Shown here piece by piece: positions 54,111-63,687 of a DNA stretch of 64,000 nt; positions within the stretch are counted from its first letter, which is position 1, and each line of letters opens with the position of its first letter. Made by a program: the position numbers and the translations under genes. Source of the DNA: Thermaurantimonas sp046299575 (GTDB lineage: Bacteria > Bacteroidota > Bacteroidia > Flavobacteriales > Schleiferiaceae). The notes beneath the pieces are model-generated. The model had not been told where the DNA came from. It made no database searches and saw nothing but the letters and a program-made list of their open reading frames with translations. The stretch is from NCBI RefSeq assembly GCF_046299575.1, contig NZ_JBKBHX010000005.1, forward strand, positions 124,001-188,000, read 5' to 3'.

Positions 54111-55535
54111 TCAGGTATTAATGCTTCTGAGCTGGATAGCAAGTTCGAATAGCTGGAAGTCATTGTATTTGGGTGCCATGAGTTGGATGCCTATCGGCAG
54201 ACCGTTTGAATGGTAACCCGCTGGAATGCTCATGGCAGGTATTCCGGTGATGTTTGCCAGCACGGTGAAGATATCTTCAAGGTAAAGTTTGGTCGGGTCA
54301 TCAAATTTCTTGTCGATGGGAAAGGCAGTTCCTGGTGTGGTAGGAGTTAGTAGAAAATCACAAGAGTCAAAGAGGGCAGTAGTTGTATCAGTTATAAGCC
54401 TGCGTGCGCGTTGGGCACGGCCGTAGTAAGCTTCGTAAAAGCCGGAGGAGAGCACAAAGGTGCCGAGCATGATTCGGCGTTTCACCTCAGAGCCAAAGCC
54501 TTCAGTACGTGTCAGGATGTACACTTCATCCATGGTCTTGGCATTGGGACTGCGATAGCCGAAGTGCACACCGTCGTAACGGGCGAGATTGCTCGATGCT
54601 TCAGCTGTAGCAATGATATAGTATGTAGGTGTAAGATAATCGAGATAGGGCATGTGAACCTCAACTACCGAATGTCCCTGGCTGCGAAGCAGTTCAAGTG
54701 TATCGAGAGTCTTTTGGCGAATTTCGGGGTCAAGGCCAGGGTGATTGAGCGTTTCTGCCAAATATCCGATGGTGAATTTTTGTTCAGAATGTAAGGCTTT
54801 GCTAAAGGCTTCTACCGGGCGCGAAGAAGAAGTAGAGTCCATGGGATCTTTGCCGGCCATTACTTCCATCAGCAGTGCCATATCTTCGAGGTTTGTGGTC
54901 ATTGGCCCCACCTGATCGAATGAACTGGCAAAAGCGATCAATCCGTAGCGCGAAAGACGACCATAGGTGGGTTTAAGACCATAAATTCCACAGAAAGCTG
55001 CCGGCTGGCGTACGCTGCCACCGGTGTCGCTTCCGAGAGCAGCATGGCAAAGACCTACAGCTACTGCTGCAGCTGACCCACCTGACGATCCGCCCGGCAC
55101 CATGGCTGAATTGTGTGGATTTTTTACTGGTCCATAGTAAGATGTAGTATTGGACGAGCCCATGGCAAACTCATCCATGTTGAGCCGGCCGATGATGATA
55201 GCATCTTCTTTAATCAGTCGCTCTACAACAGTAGCAGTATAAAGGCTTTCAAAACCATCTAAAATTTTTGAGCCAGCCGAAACACGATGATCTTTTAAAC
55301 AAAGGTTGTCTTTAATGCCTATGATCATGCCCGCGAGCTTGCCAGCTGTACCGTAGCGCAATTTTTGGTCGATCACTGTGGCGCGCTCACGAGCCTCGCC
55401 ATAGAAGATTTCCACAAAAGCATTATGGGTGTCTTTTTCAATGCGTTCGATATAGTGATTTACAGCTTCCAGACAGGTAAATTCTCCTGCTTTAAGAGCT
55501 GATTGCCATTCACGCAGGTTGGTGTATTTCATCAT
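54111..55535 (-). CDS. gatA: Asp-tRNA(Asn)/Glu-tRNA(Gln) amidotransferase subunit A
   Basis: 474 residues. GatA is the amidase-signature subunit that releases ammonia from glutamine. The Ser-Ser-Lys elements are visible: KDNLCLKDHRVSAGS with the lysine, PGGSSGGSAAAVAVG with the cis-serine, and GSDTGGSVRQPAAFCG with the nucleophile. The LTPTTPGTAFPI end is typical. Partner gatC is at 28904; gatB is not in the window. tatA lies 33 bp upstream on the same strand. The second ATG (55532) could also be the start. Confidence 0.95.
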   Translation of the reverse strand: MMKYTNLREWQSALKAGEFTCLEAVNHYIERIEKDTHNAFVEIFYGEARERATVIDQKLRYGTAGKLAGMIIGIKDNLCLKDHRVSAGSKILDGFESLYTATVVERLIKEDAIIIGRLNMDEFAMGSSNTTSYYGPVKNPHNSAMVPGGSSGGSAAAVAVGLCHAALGSDTGGSVRQPAAFCGIYGLKPTYGRLSRYGLIAFASSFDQVGPMTTNLEDMALLMEVMAGKDPMDSTSSSRPVEAFSKALHSEQKFTIGYLAETLNHPGLDPEIRQKTLDTLELLRSQGHSVVEVHMPYLDYLTPTYYIIATAEASSNLARYDGVHFGYRSPNAKTMDEVYILTRTEGFGSEVKRRIMLGTFVLSSGFYEAYYGRAQRARRLITDTTTALFDSCDFLLTPTTPGTAFPIDKKFDDPTKLYLEDIFTVLANITGIPAMSIPAGYHSNGLPIGIQLMAPKYNDFQLFELAIQLRSINT

Positions 55536-55568
55536 GCCAAAAAGTGCATTTTTGGGCTGAATTGCTTT

Positions 55569-55751
55569 TTACTTAGTGTCGTCCTTTTTTTCGGGATCTT
55601 TCATAGCATCCTTAAACTCTCTAACGCCAGATCCGAGACCGCGCATGAGTTCAGGAATTTTTTTTCCACCAAAGAGCAACAGAACAATTACAACGATTAA
55701 GACAATCTGCCATGGACCTACCATGCCAAGGAATATGGAGAGAAAATTCAT
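55569..55751 (-). CDS. tatA: Sec-independent translocase protein TatA
   Basis: 60 residues from the ATG at 55751 (MNFLSIFLGMVGPWQIVLIV); the frame extending to 55886 is not needed. One membrane helix is followed by the FGGKKIPELMRGLGSGVREF amphipathic helix and an acidic/lysine tail, the full TatA signature. It forms the pore of twin-arginine export; the Tat-type nucleotidase at 36609 is a likely client. A TACCTTTG box on the minus strand (55777-55784) gives a plausible promoter. tatC is not in the window. Confidence 0.92.
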   Translation of the reverse strand: MNFLSIFLGMVGPWQIVLIVVIVLLLFGGKKIPELMRGLGSGVREFKDAMKDPEKKDDTK

Positions 55752-56031
55752 TTTTGCTGAATATTCGATTTGTTTGCAAAGGTATGAAGGAATACCATCT
55801 GCATAGTGACATAAAAATTCAACTATTAAGATTTTAAAAACTGATTGAGCAATCGCGAATATAAAATAAATGAGTTGTAGGAACAAGAAATGTTTTTACG
55901 TCAATCCCTTAAACTTAATGAAATATACAATAAGATCACACTTCTTTGGGCAATATTACTTGTAAAGCTGATTGATTTTTTTTTTAGAAAAGAATTGTTC
56001 GAATTCGAACTATTTTTTGAAAAATAGCATA
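55752..56031. other. intergenic stretch with a perfect palindrome
   Basis: Besides the tatA promoter box, the stretch holds GTTCGAATTCGAAC (55997-56010), a perfect 14-bp palindrome followed by TATTTTTT. It can be read as a short-looped hairpin with T run, a weak terminator on the plus strand, or as an operator. No gene is visible. Confidence 0.4.
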
Positions 56032-56072
56032 AAAGGAGCTTTAATCGATTTATGTGATTAAAGCTCCTTTTT
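56032..56072. terminator. strong hairpin terminator, 15-bp perfect stem
   Basis: AAAGGAGCTTTAATC (56032-56046) and GATTAAAGCTCCTTT (56056-56070) are exact complements with a 9-base loop. It lies 46 bp past the stop of the cupin gene on the minus strand; T runs of four to five bases flank both sides, so it can work in both directions. Confidence 0.85.
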
Positions 56073-56117
56073 GACAACAATTGGATTTTATTTTATATGA
56101 ATAATAAGGCCTTATAA

Positions 56118-56993
56118 TTAAGCAATTTGTAGTTCGCGTTCCTGTACGCGTTCATAGGCTTTTTTTGTTTTGTATTGTATCCAATCCTGGCCAAAAAGTT
56201 TGCGCATGGCATTGTCAAAATTTCGCACTACAAAAACATTATTTACTGCTTCTAATAAATTTTTTGGATGTGTCGGAATGCCTCTTAGAGACAACGAAAA
56301 ACCATTGGTGTTATAAATCATGTAATGCCACCATCCTTCAGGCATGTAGAGCATATCGCCATGCTGAAGGGTAGCTTTGTAGAAGGTTACCTTTTTTAGT
56401 GCCGGATATTTTTGAATATCAGGATTTTCAAAATCGATTTCTTCAAGACTTATGGTAGAAAATGGCACATGGTAGAGGTTTGGCGTGTCATCAGGCGCTG
56501 CCAATATGGCAGTCTTAGTGCCGACAAAATGATAGTGAAAAATGTTGGCCAGGTCGATATCGTAGTGCATAAACACTTTGGAACCAGCCCCGCCAAAGAA
56601 GAGCATGGGAAGGCTTTTAAACAGGCGTACTCCGAGATCTGGATAGATAATATCTTTTTGAAGTTCGGGAATTTCTTTTAAAAAATTGTAAAGAAAAATC
56701 CGGTATTCGTTTTTTCCACTGAGCAGATAGTCGATGTATTCGTCGAGTTTCATCCATGCAACCGGTTCATTTACTTTTTTAGAGGCATCTACCGGCTTGT
56801 TGTCGTACAAGGGTACTACTTTGTCCCGACCTTTGGATTTGATATATTCAAGATTCCATTTTTCGAATGCCGGCCAGGTACGGGCAGCCCCCCTTACTAC
56901 GACCGGCCGCTGAGGTTTATAGTATTTCCTTACAAAATCAGTTTTGGTAATATCATTGATGGATTCAATTTCAATAGTTTTTACCAGTTCCAT
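56118..56993 (-). CDS. cupin-like (JmjC-type) 2-oxoglutarate-dependent oxygenase family protein
   Basis: About 291 residues from the internal ATG at 56993 (MELVKTIEIESIND); an ATG at 57023 adds 10 residues. The fold shows the Cupin_8/JmjC order: YKPQRPVVVRGAARTWPAFE at the N-terminus, then FMHYDIDLANIFHYH with an HxD iron site, and MPEGWWHYM with the distal histidine. The family hydroxylates protein side chains or tRNA bases in other organisms. Substrate not identifiable here. Monocistronic with a strong terminator. Confidence 0.8.
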   Translation of the reverse strand: MELVKTIEIESINDITKTDFVRKYYKPQRPVVVRGAARTWPAFEKWNLEYIKSKGRDKVVPLYDNKPVDASKKVNEPVAWMKLDEYIDYLLSGKNEYRIFLYNFLKEIPELQKDIIYPDLGVRLFKSLPMLFFGGAGSKVFMHYDIDLANIFHYHFVGTKTAILAAPDDTPNLYHVPFSTISLEEIDFENPDIQKYPALKKVTFYKATLQHGDMLYMPEGWWHYMIYNTNGFSLSLRGIPTHPKNLLEAVNNVFVVRNFDNAMRKLFGQDWIQYKTKKAYERVQERELQIA

Positions 56994-57023
56994 ACTTTGT
57001 AAAAATTTTTTACAAATTTGCAT

Positions 57024-57322
57024 GACTCAGCGCTCTTAACAAAAAATATACCTTACAAAAAGGATAAATCATTGGTTTACTCAAACTGTCGTTTTTTCAG
57101 CTTATCGCCATTTAAAGATTACAGTCTTATTCAACGGGTTGTTAGTTGAAACATATCTATAATTTCATCAAAATTTCACTTCTCAGCAAACATAATTTTA
57201 GTATTGATAAGTTCGATTACTTTTTTAAATGTTATGAGCATTATGCTTAGGTTAAAAATTTCCTTGCATTTAGTGATTCCTTGCCGACATTGTGTTTTTT
57301 TGTCAGTGAAATAGTCCAAATC
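57024..57322. other. intergenic stretch between divergent genes
   Basis: About 300 bp, AT-rich, between the minus-strand cupin gene and the plus-strand phosphatase. It must hold both promoters, but I cannot point to convincing boxes. No gene recognised. Confidence 0.4.
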
Positions 57323-58945
57323 ATGAGGAAGCTTTTACTACCTGTGGTCTTGTTATGCGATATTGTCGGTGCTCAGCCGAAACTTGTTGTAGGAATCGTG
57401 GTGGATCAGATGAAGTACGAATACCTCGAGCGCTTTGAACCCCTTTTCGATGCCAACGGTGGATTCAAACGACTGCTGAGCGAAGGATTCAACTACAGAA
57501 ATGCGCATTACAACTATTCCCCGACTTATACCGGGCCGGGTCATGCCAGTATATACACCGGTACTACGCCCATGTATCACGGCATAGTGGGCAATGAGTG
57601 GTACGACCGCTATCGGCAAAAAAGCGTGTACTGCGCAGAGGATGAGACTGTAAGAACCGTAGGTGATGACAGTCGTGAGGGGCTGATGTCATGCCGTCCG
57701 CTGCTGGCCAGCACCATCACCGATGAGTTGAAGCTCCAGAGTGCACGCAGTAAGGTTATAGGTATTTCCGTAAAAGATCGCGGCTCCATCTTTCCTGCTG
57801 GTCACGCAGCAGATGCTGCCTATTGGCTGGCGGATGAAAGTGGCCGTTTTATAACTTCCACCTATTACATGTCATCCCTGCCAAAATGGGTGACCGATTT
57901 TAACAGACAGAATCTGGTGGATAAATACCTTTCTCAAAACTGGACAACAGCTCTTCCCTTAAGCGCATATTTGCCGTACACAGAAGCAGATGACTGCTCA
58001 CACGAGGGCACGTTTACCGGCATGGCAAAGTCTGTATTTCCTTATCCACTGCCCTCTCTGAGACAAAAAGGCGGCAGAAAACTCATCAAGGCCACGCCTT
58101 TTGGAAATTCGATCATCTTCGACTTCGCAAAGGAAGCGATCAGGCACGAAAAACTCGGCCAACGCGCTGAAACGGATTTTCTGGCCATCAGTTTTTCCAG
58201 TCCTGACTATATCGGCCATATGTTTGGCCCGCGCAGTGTAGAGGTGGCCGATAATTATGTAAGGCTCGACAGAGAATTAGGAGAATTTTTAGATTATCTG
58301 GACAAAACGGTCGGAAAAGGAAACTATCTCATTTTTCTGACTGCCGACCATGCCGTAGCCGATATCCCATCCTATCTGATCGAACGCCGTGTGCCGGCTG
58401 GTGGATTCGATTATTCGGTAGTCAATGAGCTTAAAAAGCATCTTTTCGACACGTATGGCGATTCATTGGTTGAAAGGGCGACCAACCTTAACATATACCT
58501 TAACCACTCTGCTATACAATCGCGAAAGCTCGATTATCAGAAAGTAATGGAATCAGCCAAATATTTCCTTCTGAGCAAAAGCCCCATCGTGCATGTATTT
58601 ACAGCTCAGGAAATTACTCAATCACACACATTGAATTTCCACCATTTATCTGAAACAGCACGCGGATATTACTACAGGCGCAGTGGCGATATAGTGATGG
58701 TACTCGAGCCCGGCTATATCGAAGGAAGTGGAGCGCGTCGTGGTACCACACATGGCTCTATGTATCCTTATGATACCCGAGTGCCGATTGTATTTTACGG
58801 CGCAGGTATCAAGGCCGGAAATTCAAGTCGTCGAGTGCACATCACCGACATTGCGCCCACGCTGGCTCTGCTGCTGAAAACTACATTTCCAAATGCCTGT
58901 ATGGGACATCCTCTGGTGGAAATTACTGATGAACTGACTAAGTAA
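57323..58945 (+). CDS. PafA-like alkaline phosphatase
   Basis: About 540 residues from the ATG at 57323 (MRKLLLPVVLLCDIVGAQPK), giving a clean signal peptide; a longer frame to 57281 lacks one. The alkaline phosphatase-superfamily fold is shown by GIVVDQMKYEYLERF with the first metal aspartate, the threonine nucleophile in SPTYTGPGHASIYTGT, FSSPDYIGHMFGP, TADHAV and THGSMYPYDTRVPIVFYG with metal ligands. PafA-type enzymes hydrolyse phosphate monoesters in the periplasm. It is followed by the amylase gene on the same strand, but with its own promoter. Confidence 0.9.
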   Translation: MRKLLLPVVLLCDIVGAQPKLVVGIVVDQMKYEYLERFEPLFDANGGFKRLLSEGFNYRNAHYNYSPTYTGPGHASIYTGTTPMYHGIVGNEWYDRYRQKSVYCAEDETVRTVGDDSREGLMSCRPLLASTITDELKLQSARSKVIGISVKDRGSIFPAGHAADAAYWLADESGRFITSTYYMSSLPKWVTDFNRQNLVDKYLSQNWTTALPLSAYLPYTEADDCSHEGTFTGMAKSVFPYPLPSLRQKGGRKLIKATPFGNSIIFDFAKEAIRHEKLGQRAETDFLAISFSSPDYIGHMFGPRSVEVADNYVRLDRELGEFLDYLDKTVGKGNYLIFLTADHAVADIPSYLIERRVPAGGFDYSVVNELKKHLFDTYGDSLVERATNLNIYLNHSAIQSRKLDYQKVMESAKYFLLSKSPIVHVFTAQEITQSHTLNFHHLSETARGYYYRRSGDIVMVLEPGYIEGSGARRGTTHGSMYPYDTRVPIVFYGAGIKAGNSSRRVHITDIAPTLALLLKTTFPNACMGHPLVEITDELTK

Positions 58946-58948
58946 GTG

Positions 58949-58978
58949 TTGTAAATACACTTAGTCCGAATATATTTG
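58949..58978 (+). promoter_or_regulatory. promoter of the amylase gene
   Basis: TTG (58949-58951) and TATATTTG (58971-58978) with a 19-bp spacer match the Bacteroidota consensus; the ATG lies 19 bp after the -7 box. Confidence 0.55.
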
Positions 58979-58997
58979 TTGCGATTTTTACCAAACA

Positions 58998-61343
58998 ATG
59001 ACCCCCGGAATCCAGAGAATTTCTGCAATTTTTTCGGTTTTTGGACTATTTTTTCTGATTTCGTGCGGCAGAAATACTGATGGCTTTTCAGCCAATGACG
59101 ATATCCGATACCTTTATCCCTTTACACCGATTAGGCTCTCACCTGATACCACGGTATTTTATTTAGACGATTATTTCCCGGATGAGCAGGTAGATTCCTT
59201 TCGCTTTCCCGACCCATTGCAAGTGGTTAACACAAACGAATCAAAGGTTTTCAAATTGGTCGGCAATGCGTCAGCAGCCATAGATGTGGCTACATTTTAC
59301 ACCTCATCCGGCAAATTTGAAATCCCAGTCTATCGGTCTGAAAAAGTACGCTACACATATACCCTGCCCGCATCCATAAATGTAAAACAATCTGTAGCCA
59401 TCAAGGGAACCTTCAACAGCTGGAATACGCTGGCAAATCCCTTTGAACTTAAGGATGGAGTATATCAGACCACTATTCTGGCAGATCCCGGCACATATGA
59501 ATATGTGCTCGTAGTAGATGGCCGCGAAATGACCGACCCCGAAAATCCCCAAACTGTGAGCAACGGCATGGGAGGCTTCAATTCTTTGCTAACCATTGAA
59601 TCCGGTAAAACGGAAAACTGCGGTTATGTAGAAGCCGTGAGCTACCAGGAAGGCATGCTTCGCATTAAAGGCATCAGCCAGGGGCAGAGGGTCATCGCAT
59701 TTTTTAACAATCAAAAGCTTTCTGACAATTTTATTCATATAAACCCGGAGCATGTGGACATCGTTTTCCCGTTGGCTTCAGTTCGTTTTCCCCGCTCCTG
59801 GCTCCGGGTTTTCTCATTTTCGGATGGCTGTCGCAACAATGAAATACTCATCCCATTGGCTGAAGGCCGACCGGTAAGCTCCTACAGCCAGCTCACCCGC
59901 AACGACTGGCATGCTACTATCTGGTACTTTCTGATGGTAGACAGGTTTTACAACGGAAATCCAGCCAATGACCAGAAAGTAGTTGACCCGGAAATATTGC
60001 CTATTGCCAACTATTTTGGTGGTGATTTAGAAGGCATTCGTCAGAAAGTAGCTGAAGGATATTTCGATTCTCTCGGGGTCAATGCCATCTGGCTTTCGCC
60101 CATTACCCAAAATCCTTCAGGCGCGTGGGGACTGTGGGATAAAGGTGGTGTAAAAACCAAATTTTCCGGCTATCACGGCTATTGGCCAATCTCCAATGTA
60201 CGTGTAGATCACCGATTCGGAACAGCCGAGGAGCTGAATGCCCTGCTTGCCACCGGCAAGAAAAAAGGTTATCGCTTTGTGCTTGACTATGTGGCCAATC
60301 ACGTACACCAGGAGCACCCTGTTTACCAGAAAAACCCCGATTGGGCTACCTCTCTCTATTTGCCCGACGGCAGCCTCAATACCGAGCGCTGGGACGACCA
60401 TCGGCTCACCACATGGTTTGATGTATTTATGCCTACGCTCGACCTAACCCGGCCCGAGATTGTAGAACCCATGACCGACTCGGCGCTGGTATGGGTACGC
60501 GATTTTGGCTTTGACGGTTTTCGCCACGATGCTACCAAGCACATCGACGAACTCTTCTGGCGCACGCTGACCAGGAAAATCAAGCAGCTGGACCGCGTAC
60601 GTCATAATGGTGACCGCATCTACCAGATTGGTGAAACTTATGGCAGCCCTGAGCTTATCGCTTCTTACATTTCAAGTGGCATGCTCGATGCGCAATTTGA
60701 CTTCAACCTCTACGATGCTGCCATTCGATACTTTGCCATAGGAAGTGAAGCGGATCTCGATAAACTACTGACAACCATTCAAACAAGCCTGAAAACCTAC
60801 GGTATGCATCATCTGATGGGTCACATCACCGGCAATCAGGATCGGCCGCGCTTCATCTCTCTCGCATCTGGCGATGTGCGCTTCGATGAAGACACCAAAC
60901 TCGCCGGCTATACCCGTCAGATCGGCAAACCTCACAGCGATGCTTATCTGAAGCTGCAAATGCTTACAGCCTTCAACATAGTCTTGCCAGGAATACCCAT
61001 CCTCTACTACGGAGATGAAATCGGCATGCCGGGCGCCAACGACCCTGACAACCGACGGATGATGAAATTTACAAACTGGGACTCAGACGAAAAATCAACC
61101 TTTGTAATTACACGCCGTCTCATTGCCCTTCGCAAGCATCAGTTGCCCTTACTCTACGGCACTACGCGCGTGTATGTCGATGGAGGATTGCTGGTGGTGG
61201 AGCGGAATTACTTGGGTAAACGGATAAGAGCTTTTTTCAACAACACCTCATCCCCCAGGCCTATGCCCGATGGAAAGCTGCTTCTGACCAACTCTGCTGA
61301 CGGCACCTTATCGCCTTATACCTTCGCCATTGCCGAAGTTTAA
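58998..61343 (+). CDS. GH13 alpha-amylase-family lipoprotein
   Basis: 781 residues with a lipobox (LISC, Cys about 24). Two N-terminal beta domains come first; the second (about 115-195) looks like a glycogen-binding CBM48-type module (IKGTFNSWNTLANPFELKDG). The GH13 barrel has all regions: DYVANHVH (I), FDGFRHDATKHID with the nucleophile Asp511 (II), GETYG with Glu546 (III) and GNQDRPR with Asp615 (IV). Region IV normally reads NHD; here His is replaced by Gln614. Starch or glycogen is the likely substrate, at the cell surface or periplasm. Its last 70 codons are duplicated at 63222-63413. Confidence 0.9.
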   Translation: MTPGIQRISAIFSVFGLFFLISCGRNTDGFSANDDIRYLYPFTPIRLSPDTTVFYLDDYFPDEQVDSFRFPDPLQVVNTNESKVFKLVGNASAAIDVATFYTSSGKFEIPVYRSEKVRYTYTLPASINVKQSVAIKGTFNSWNTLANPFELKDGVYQTTILADPGTYEYVLVVDGREMTDPENPQTVSNGMGGFNSLLTIESGKTENCGYVEAVSYQEGMLRIKGISQGQRVIAFFNNQKLSDNFIHINPEHVDIVFPLASVRFPRSWLRVFSFSDGCRNNEILIPLAEGRPVSSYSQLTRNDWHATIWYFLMVDRFYNGNPANDQKVVDPEILPIANYFGGDLEGIRQKVAEGYFDSLGVNAIWLSPITQNPSGAWGLWDKGGVKTKFSGYHGYWPISNVRVDHRFGTAEELNALLATGKKKGYRFVLDYVANHVHQEHPVYQKNPDWATSLYLPDGSLNTERWDDHRLTTWFDVFMPTLDLTRPEIVEPMTDSALVWVRDFGFDGFRHDATKHIDELFWRTLTRKIKQLDRVRHNGDRIYQIGETYGSPELIASYISSGMLDAQFDFNLYDAAIRYFAIGSEADLDKLLTTIQTSLKTYGMHHLMGHITGNQDRPRFISLASGDVRFDEDTKLAGYTRQIGKPHSDAYLKLQMLTAFNIVLPGIPILYYGDEIGMPGANDPDNRRMMKFTNWDSDEKSTFVITRRLIALRKHQLPLLYGTTRVYVDGGLLVVERNYLGKRIRAFFNNTSSPRPMPDGKLLLTNSADGTLSPYTFAIAEV
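61132..61323 (+). repeat. 192-bp direct repeat, copy inside the amylase gene
   Basis: Matches 63222-63413 with five differences by my count. It covers codons about 712-775 of the amylase. Together the copies bracket the AT-rich segment 61354-63221. Confidence 0.9.
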
Positions 61344-61418
61344 AAAATCCGACAACTTTGAAAATTGAAATAAACAAACCAGAAGTGAATATTTAATAGA
61401 AAATTAGCATATCATTAA

Positions 61419-61452
<34 letters not shown>

Positions 61453-61478
61453 GGCTTAGATAATAAAATCTAAGTCCT

Positions 61479-61955
61479 ATGAAAAAAAATGTATTAGTCA
61501 TGGCTGTTGTGGCACTGTTAACTGTCACCGGCTGTAAGAAGGGTGAGCAAAACCTTACAAAGGAAACAACTTCACCAACTTTTCGCCTAATTGGAGGTGG
61601 TGGATATGAATTTGGAACGTTTAATAAGGAGAAATGCGAAGAATCGGGTGGAGATATTAATAAATGTTGTCCTCCTCCTGCTGCAGAATGTTGTAAATGT
61701 CCTGTAGATGTACCAGCGAGCCATTATAACATCGTTTTGGATCCCTTAAATGGTAATAATCCATATGAAGTCGCCGAATTTTTTCTCAACAGTGATTGGC
61801 AGACCTTCTTTCCACAGCTTATTGGCGAAGATGATCTTCTTAGCGATCTGAGAAACGGATACTACACTTTAGAAAAAACGATTGCGGGAAATAAAGTATA
61901 TTGTACTTTTCAATCAAATGCAGACAAATTAACTTTAATTATAACATTAATTTGA
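61479..61955 (+). CDS. cysteine-rich small lipoprotein
   Basis: 158 residues with a clear lipobox (VTGC, Cys about 19). The middle is cysteine- and proline-rich (KCCPPPAAECCKCPVD), probably disulfide-bonded in the periplasm. No family recognised. The stop overlaps the ATG of the next gene (TGATG), so both are coupled. It lies in the segment bracketed by the amylase 3' duplication and behind a simple sequence repeat. Confidence 0.65.
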   Translation: MKKNVLVMAVVALLTVTGCKKGEQNLTKETTSPTFRLIGGGGYEFGTFNKEKCEESGGDINKCCPPPAAECCKCPVDVPASHYNIVLDPLNGNNPYEVAEFFLNSDWQTFFPQLIGEDDLLSDLRNGYYTLEKTIAGNKVYCTFQSNADKLTLIITLI

Positions 61956-63172
61956 TGAAGAAAACACTAATTTATGTGATAGTAGCAGCCGTTTTTATAT
62001 CGGCTGCTATTTATTTTTACAATATTATTAATAATAATAGTAAAAATGAAATTATAAGAACAAAACATTTAACTCATTCAAATTATTTATTTCCCAAAAA
62101 ATTAAATTCGATTTCTCAAGGTGATATTCAAAAATATAAACTATTTGTTGATAAAGATACACTATTAATCTTCGATAAAAATTTAAATTTAATAAATAAA
62201 AAGATAATTAAAAGTACTTTTCCATATTACAATTATTTTAATTATCGAATAACTACTATCAACAACAATAAATATTCAAGTGATAGTACAATTGAAATTA
62301 TTTCATTTAATAAAATTTCTTTTGATTCTTTAATCTATATAACAGAGTTAAATTTGAATTCAGGAGAAGTAATTATAAAACATAAATTTAGTCCTTTTTT
62401 CAAATTTAATGAAACTTGCGATTTTATAAATAGGACAGGAATGCGTTATTACAGAATTGATAGTATTTATATATTATGTTTGGGAAAGGAATTGACAGAT
62501 TGTAACAAATATGTTTATGATATTTCAAAATCAAATTATTTTAAAAGTCCAAATTATGGAATTTTTAAGTTTGACAGCGATAATAATCTAATTTGCATCA
62601 ATAGAATCGGAGACTTCAGCGAATACAGTGATTTAAAAATAATCTGGCAAATACCTTTTATTTCAATTACTCAAAATAAGGAAATTATTTTATCAAATTA
62701 TTTTTCAAATAAGATACATATTTATGACATTATGGGTAGAAAAATTAACGAAATAAAAATTAATCATAAAAATTTTAATTTCAAAAAATTTTTAAATTCA
62801 GATCTTCTTACCGGAGGGTGTGGAATTAATACTGAAAAATATATATTTATTGAAGATAGTACACTGTCTTTTGGTCCAGTTTATTATTTATCAAAATATA
62901 AAATTTATCTTACTTCAATAAAATATCCAAAATCAATTAAAAATGGTATAAGTTCATTCATTTTTTTTGATAATAAAGGAAAAATTCTTTTAGAGATAGA
63001 AAATGAAAATATTTATAATAGAAGTTATCATTTTGTAGATGATTATTTAGTGAGAGTGGTTTTAGACATGGAGGATTATGATGAAAATTATCGAAAAATT
63101 TCGTTTGTTGACATTGATTTATATGATATAATTCAAAATACATTCAACAAACCCTGGTGGAAGTTTTGGTGA
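61955..63172 (+). CDS. membrane-anchored beta-propeller-like protein (DUF4221/6-bladed type), very AT-rich
   Basis: 405 residues from the ATG at 61955, which overlaps the previous stop; the frame to 61901 is not needed. An N-terminal hydrophobic helix (TLIYVIVAAVFISAAIYFY) anchors the protein. The rest repeats hydrophobic strands separated by polar turns (FDKNLNLINKKI, IFKFDSDNNLICI, IHIYDIMGRKINEI), as in Bacteroidota six-bladed propellers. Asn, Lys and Ile are extremely frequent. Base composition is far more AT-rich than in the flanking amylase, which suggests separate origin. Confidence 0.6.
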   Translation: MKKTLIYVIVAAVFISAAIYFYNIINNNSKNEIIRTKHLTHSNYLFPKKLNSISQGDIQKYKLFVDKDTLLIFDKNLNLINKKIIKSTFPYYNYFNYRITTINNNKYSSDSTIEIISFNKISFDSLIYITELNLNSGEVIIKHKFSPFFKFNETCDFINRTGMRYYRIDSIYILCLGKELTDCNKYVYDISKSNYFKSPNYGIFKFDSDNNLICINRIGDFSEYSDLKIIWQIPFISITQNKEIILSNYFSNKIHIYDIMGRKINEIKINHKNFNFKKFLNSDLLTGGCGINTEKYIFIEDSTLSFGPVYYLSKYKIYLTSIKYPKSIKNGISSFIFFDNKGKILLEIENENIYNRSYHFVDDYLVRVVLDMEDYDENYRKISFVDIDLYDIIQNTFNKPWWKFW

Positions 63173-63221
63173 ATAGGATTTGGAAATGTCGATAATTGTA
63201 TCTGTCTTCGCATCACCTCTT

Positions 63222-63472
63222 GCAAGCATCAGTTGCCCTTACTCTACGGCACTACGCGCGTGTATGTCGATGGAGGATTACTTGTGGTGGAGCGGAATTA
63301 CTTGGGTAAACGGATAAGAGCTTTTTTCAACAACACCGCATCTCCCAGGCCTATGCCCGATGGAAAGCTGCTTCTGACCAACTCTGCTGACAGCACCTTA
63401 TCGCCTTATACCTCTTTGCGGCTTGATAAAAGCGCGGGTTATAGATGCGCAATACCGTCGAATTACAGCTGA
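63222..63472 (+). pseudogene. duplicated 3' fragment of the amylase gene
   Basis: 63222-63413 repeats 61132-61323 with five differences and encodes the same C-terminal strands (LLYGTTRVYVDGG, VVERNYLGKRIRAFFNN). After the repeat the frame runs into unrelated codons to a stop at 63472. It lacks a start and the catalytic domain, so it is a remnant. The rest of 63173-63534 holds nothing I recognise. Confidence 0.85.
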
Positions 63473-63534
63473 AGTATAAAAGAAAAACCGCACTTCATAT
63501 AAGCACATCAGCCCGCAGTTGCACTACAATGCAG

Positions 63535-63687
63535 TTAAGCACGGGGCATTATTGTCGTTTGTGATTTGCGTTTCTTGAAGTATTCAACGATTTCTTCTTT
63601 TGTCATCTTCGATAACTTTTCGCTCAATTTGTCGCGTTGTTGACGCATAAATTTCACAGCGTCAAATGTTTTTTCAGTCGTCTTCAT
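63535..63687 (-). CDS. small antitoxin-like protein next to a PIN toxin
   Basis: 50 residues: MKTTEKTFDAVKFMRQQRDK, then LSEKLSKMTKEEIVEYFKKR and a short tail. Small, charged and helical, as expected of a VapB-type antitoxin C-terminal part, without a visible DNA-binding domain. It overlaps the 3' end of the PIN-domain gene by 14 bp. The order here is toxin first, antitoxin second, the reverse of usual vapBC. Confidence 0.6.
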   Translation of the reverse strand: MKTTEKTFDAVKFMRQQRDKLSEKLSKMTKEEIVEYFKKRKSQTTIMPRA

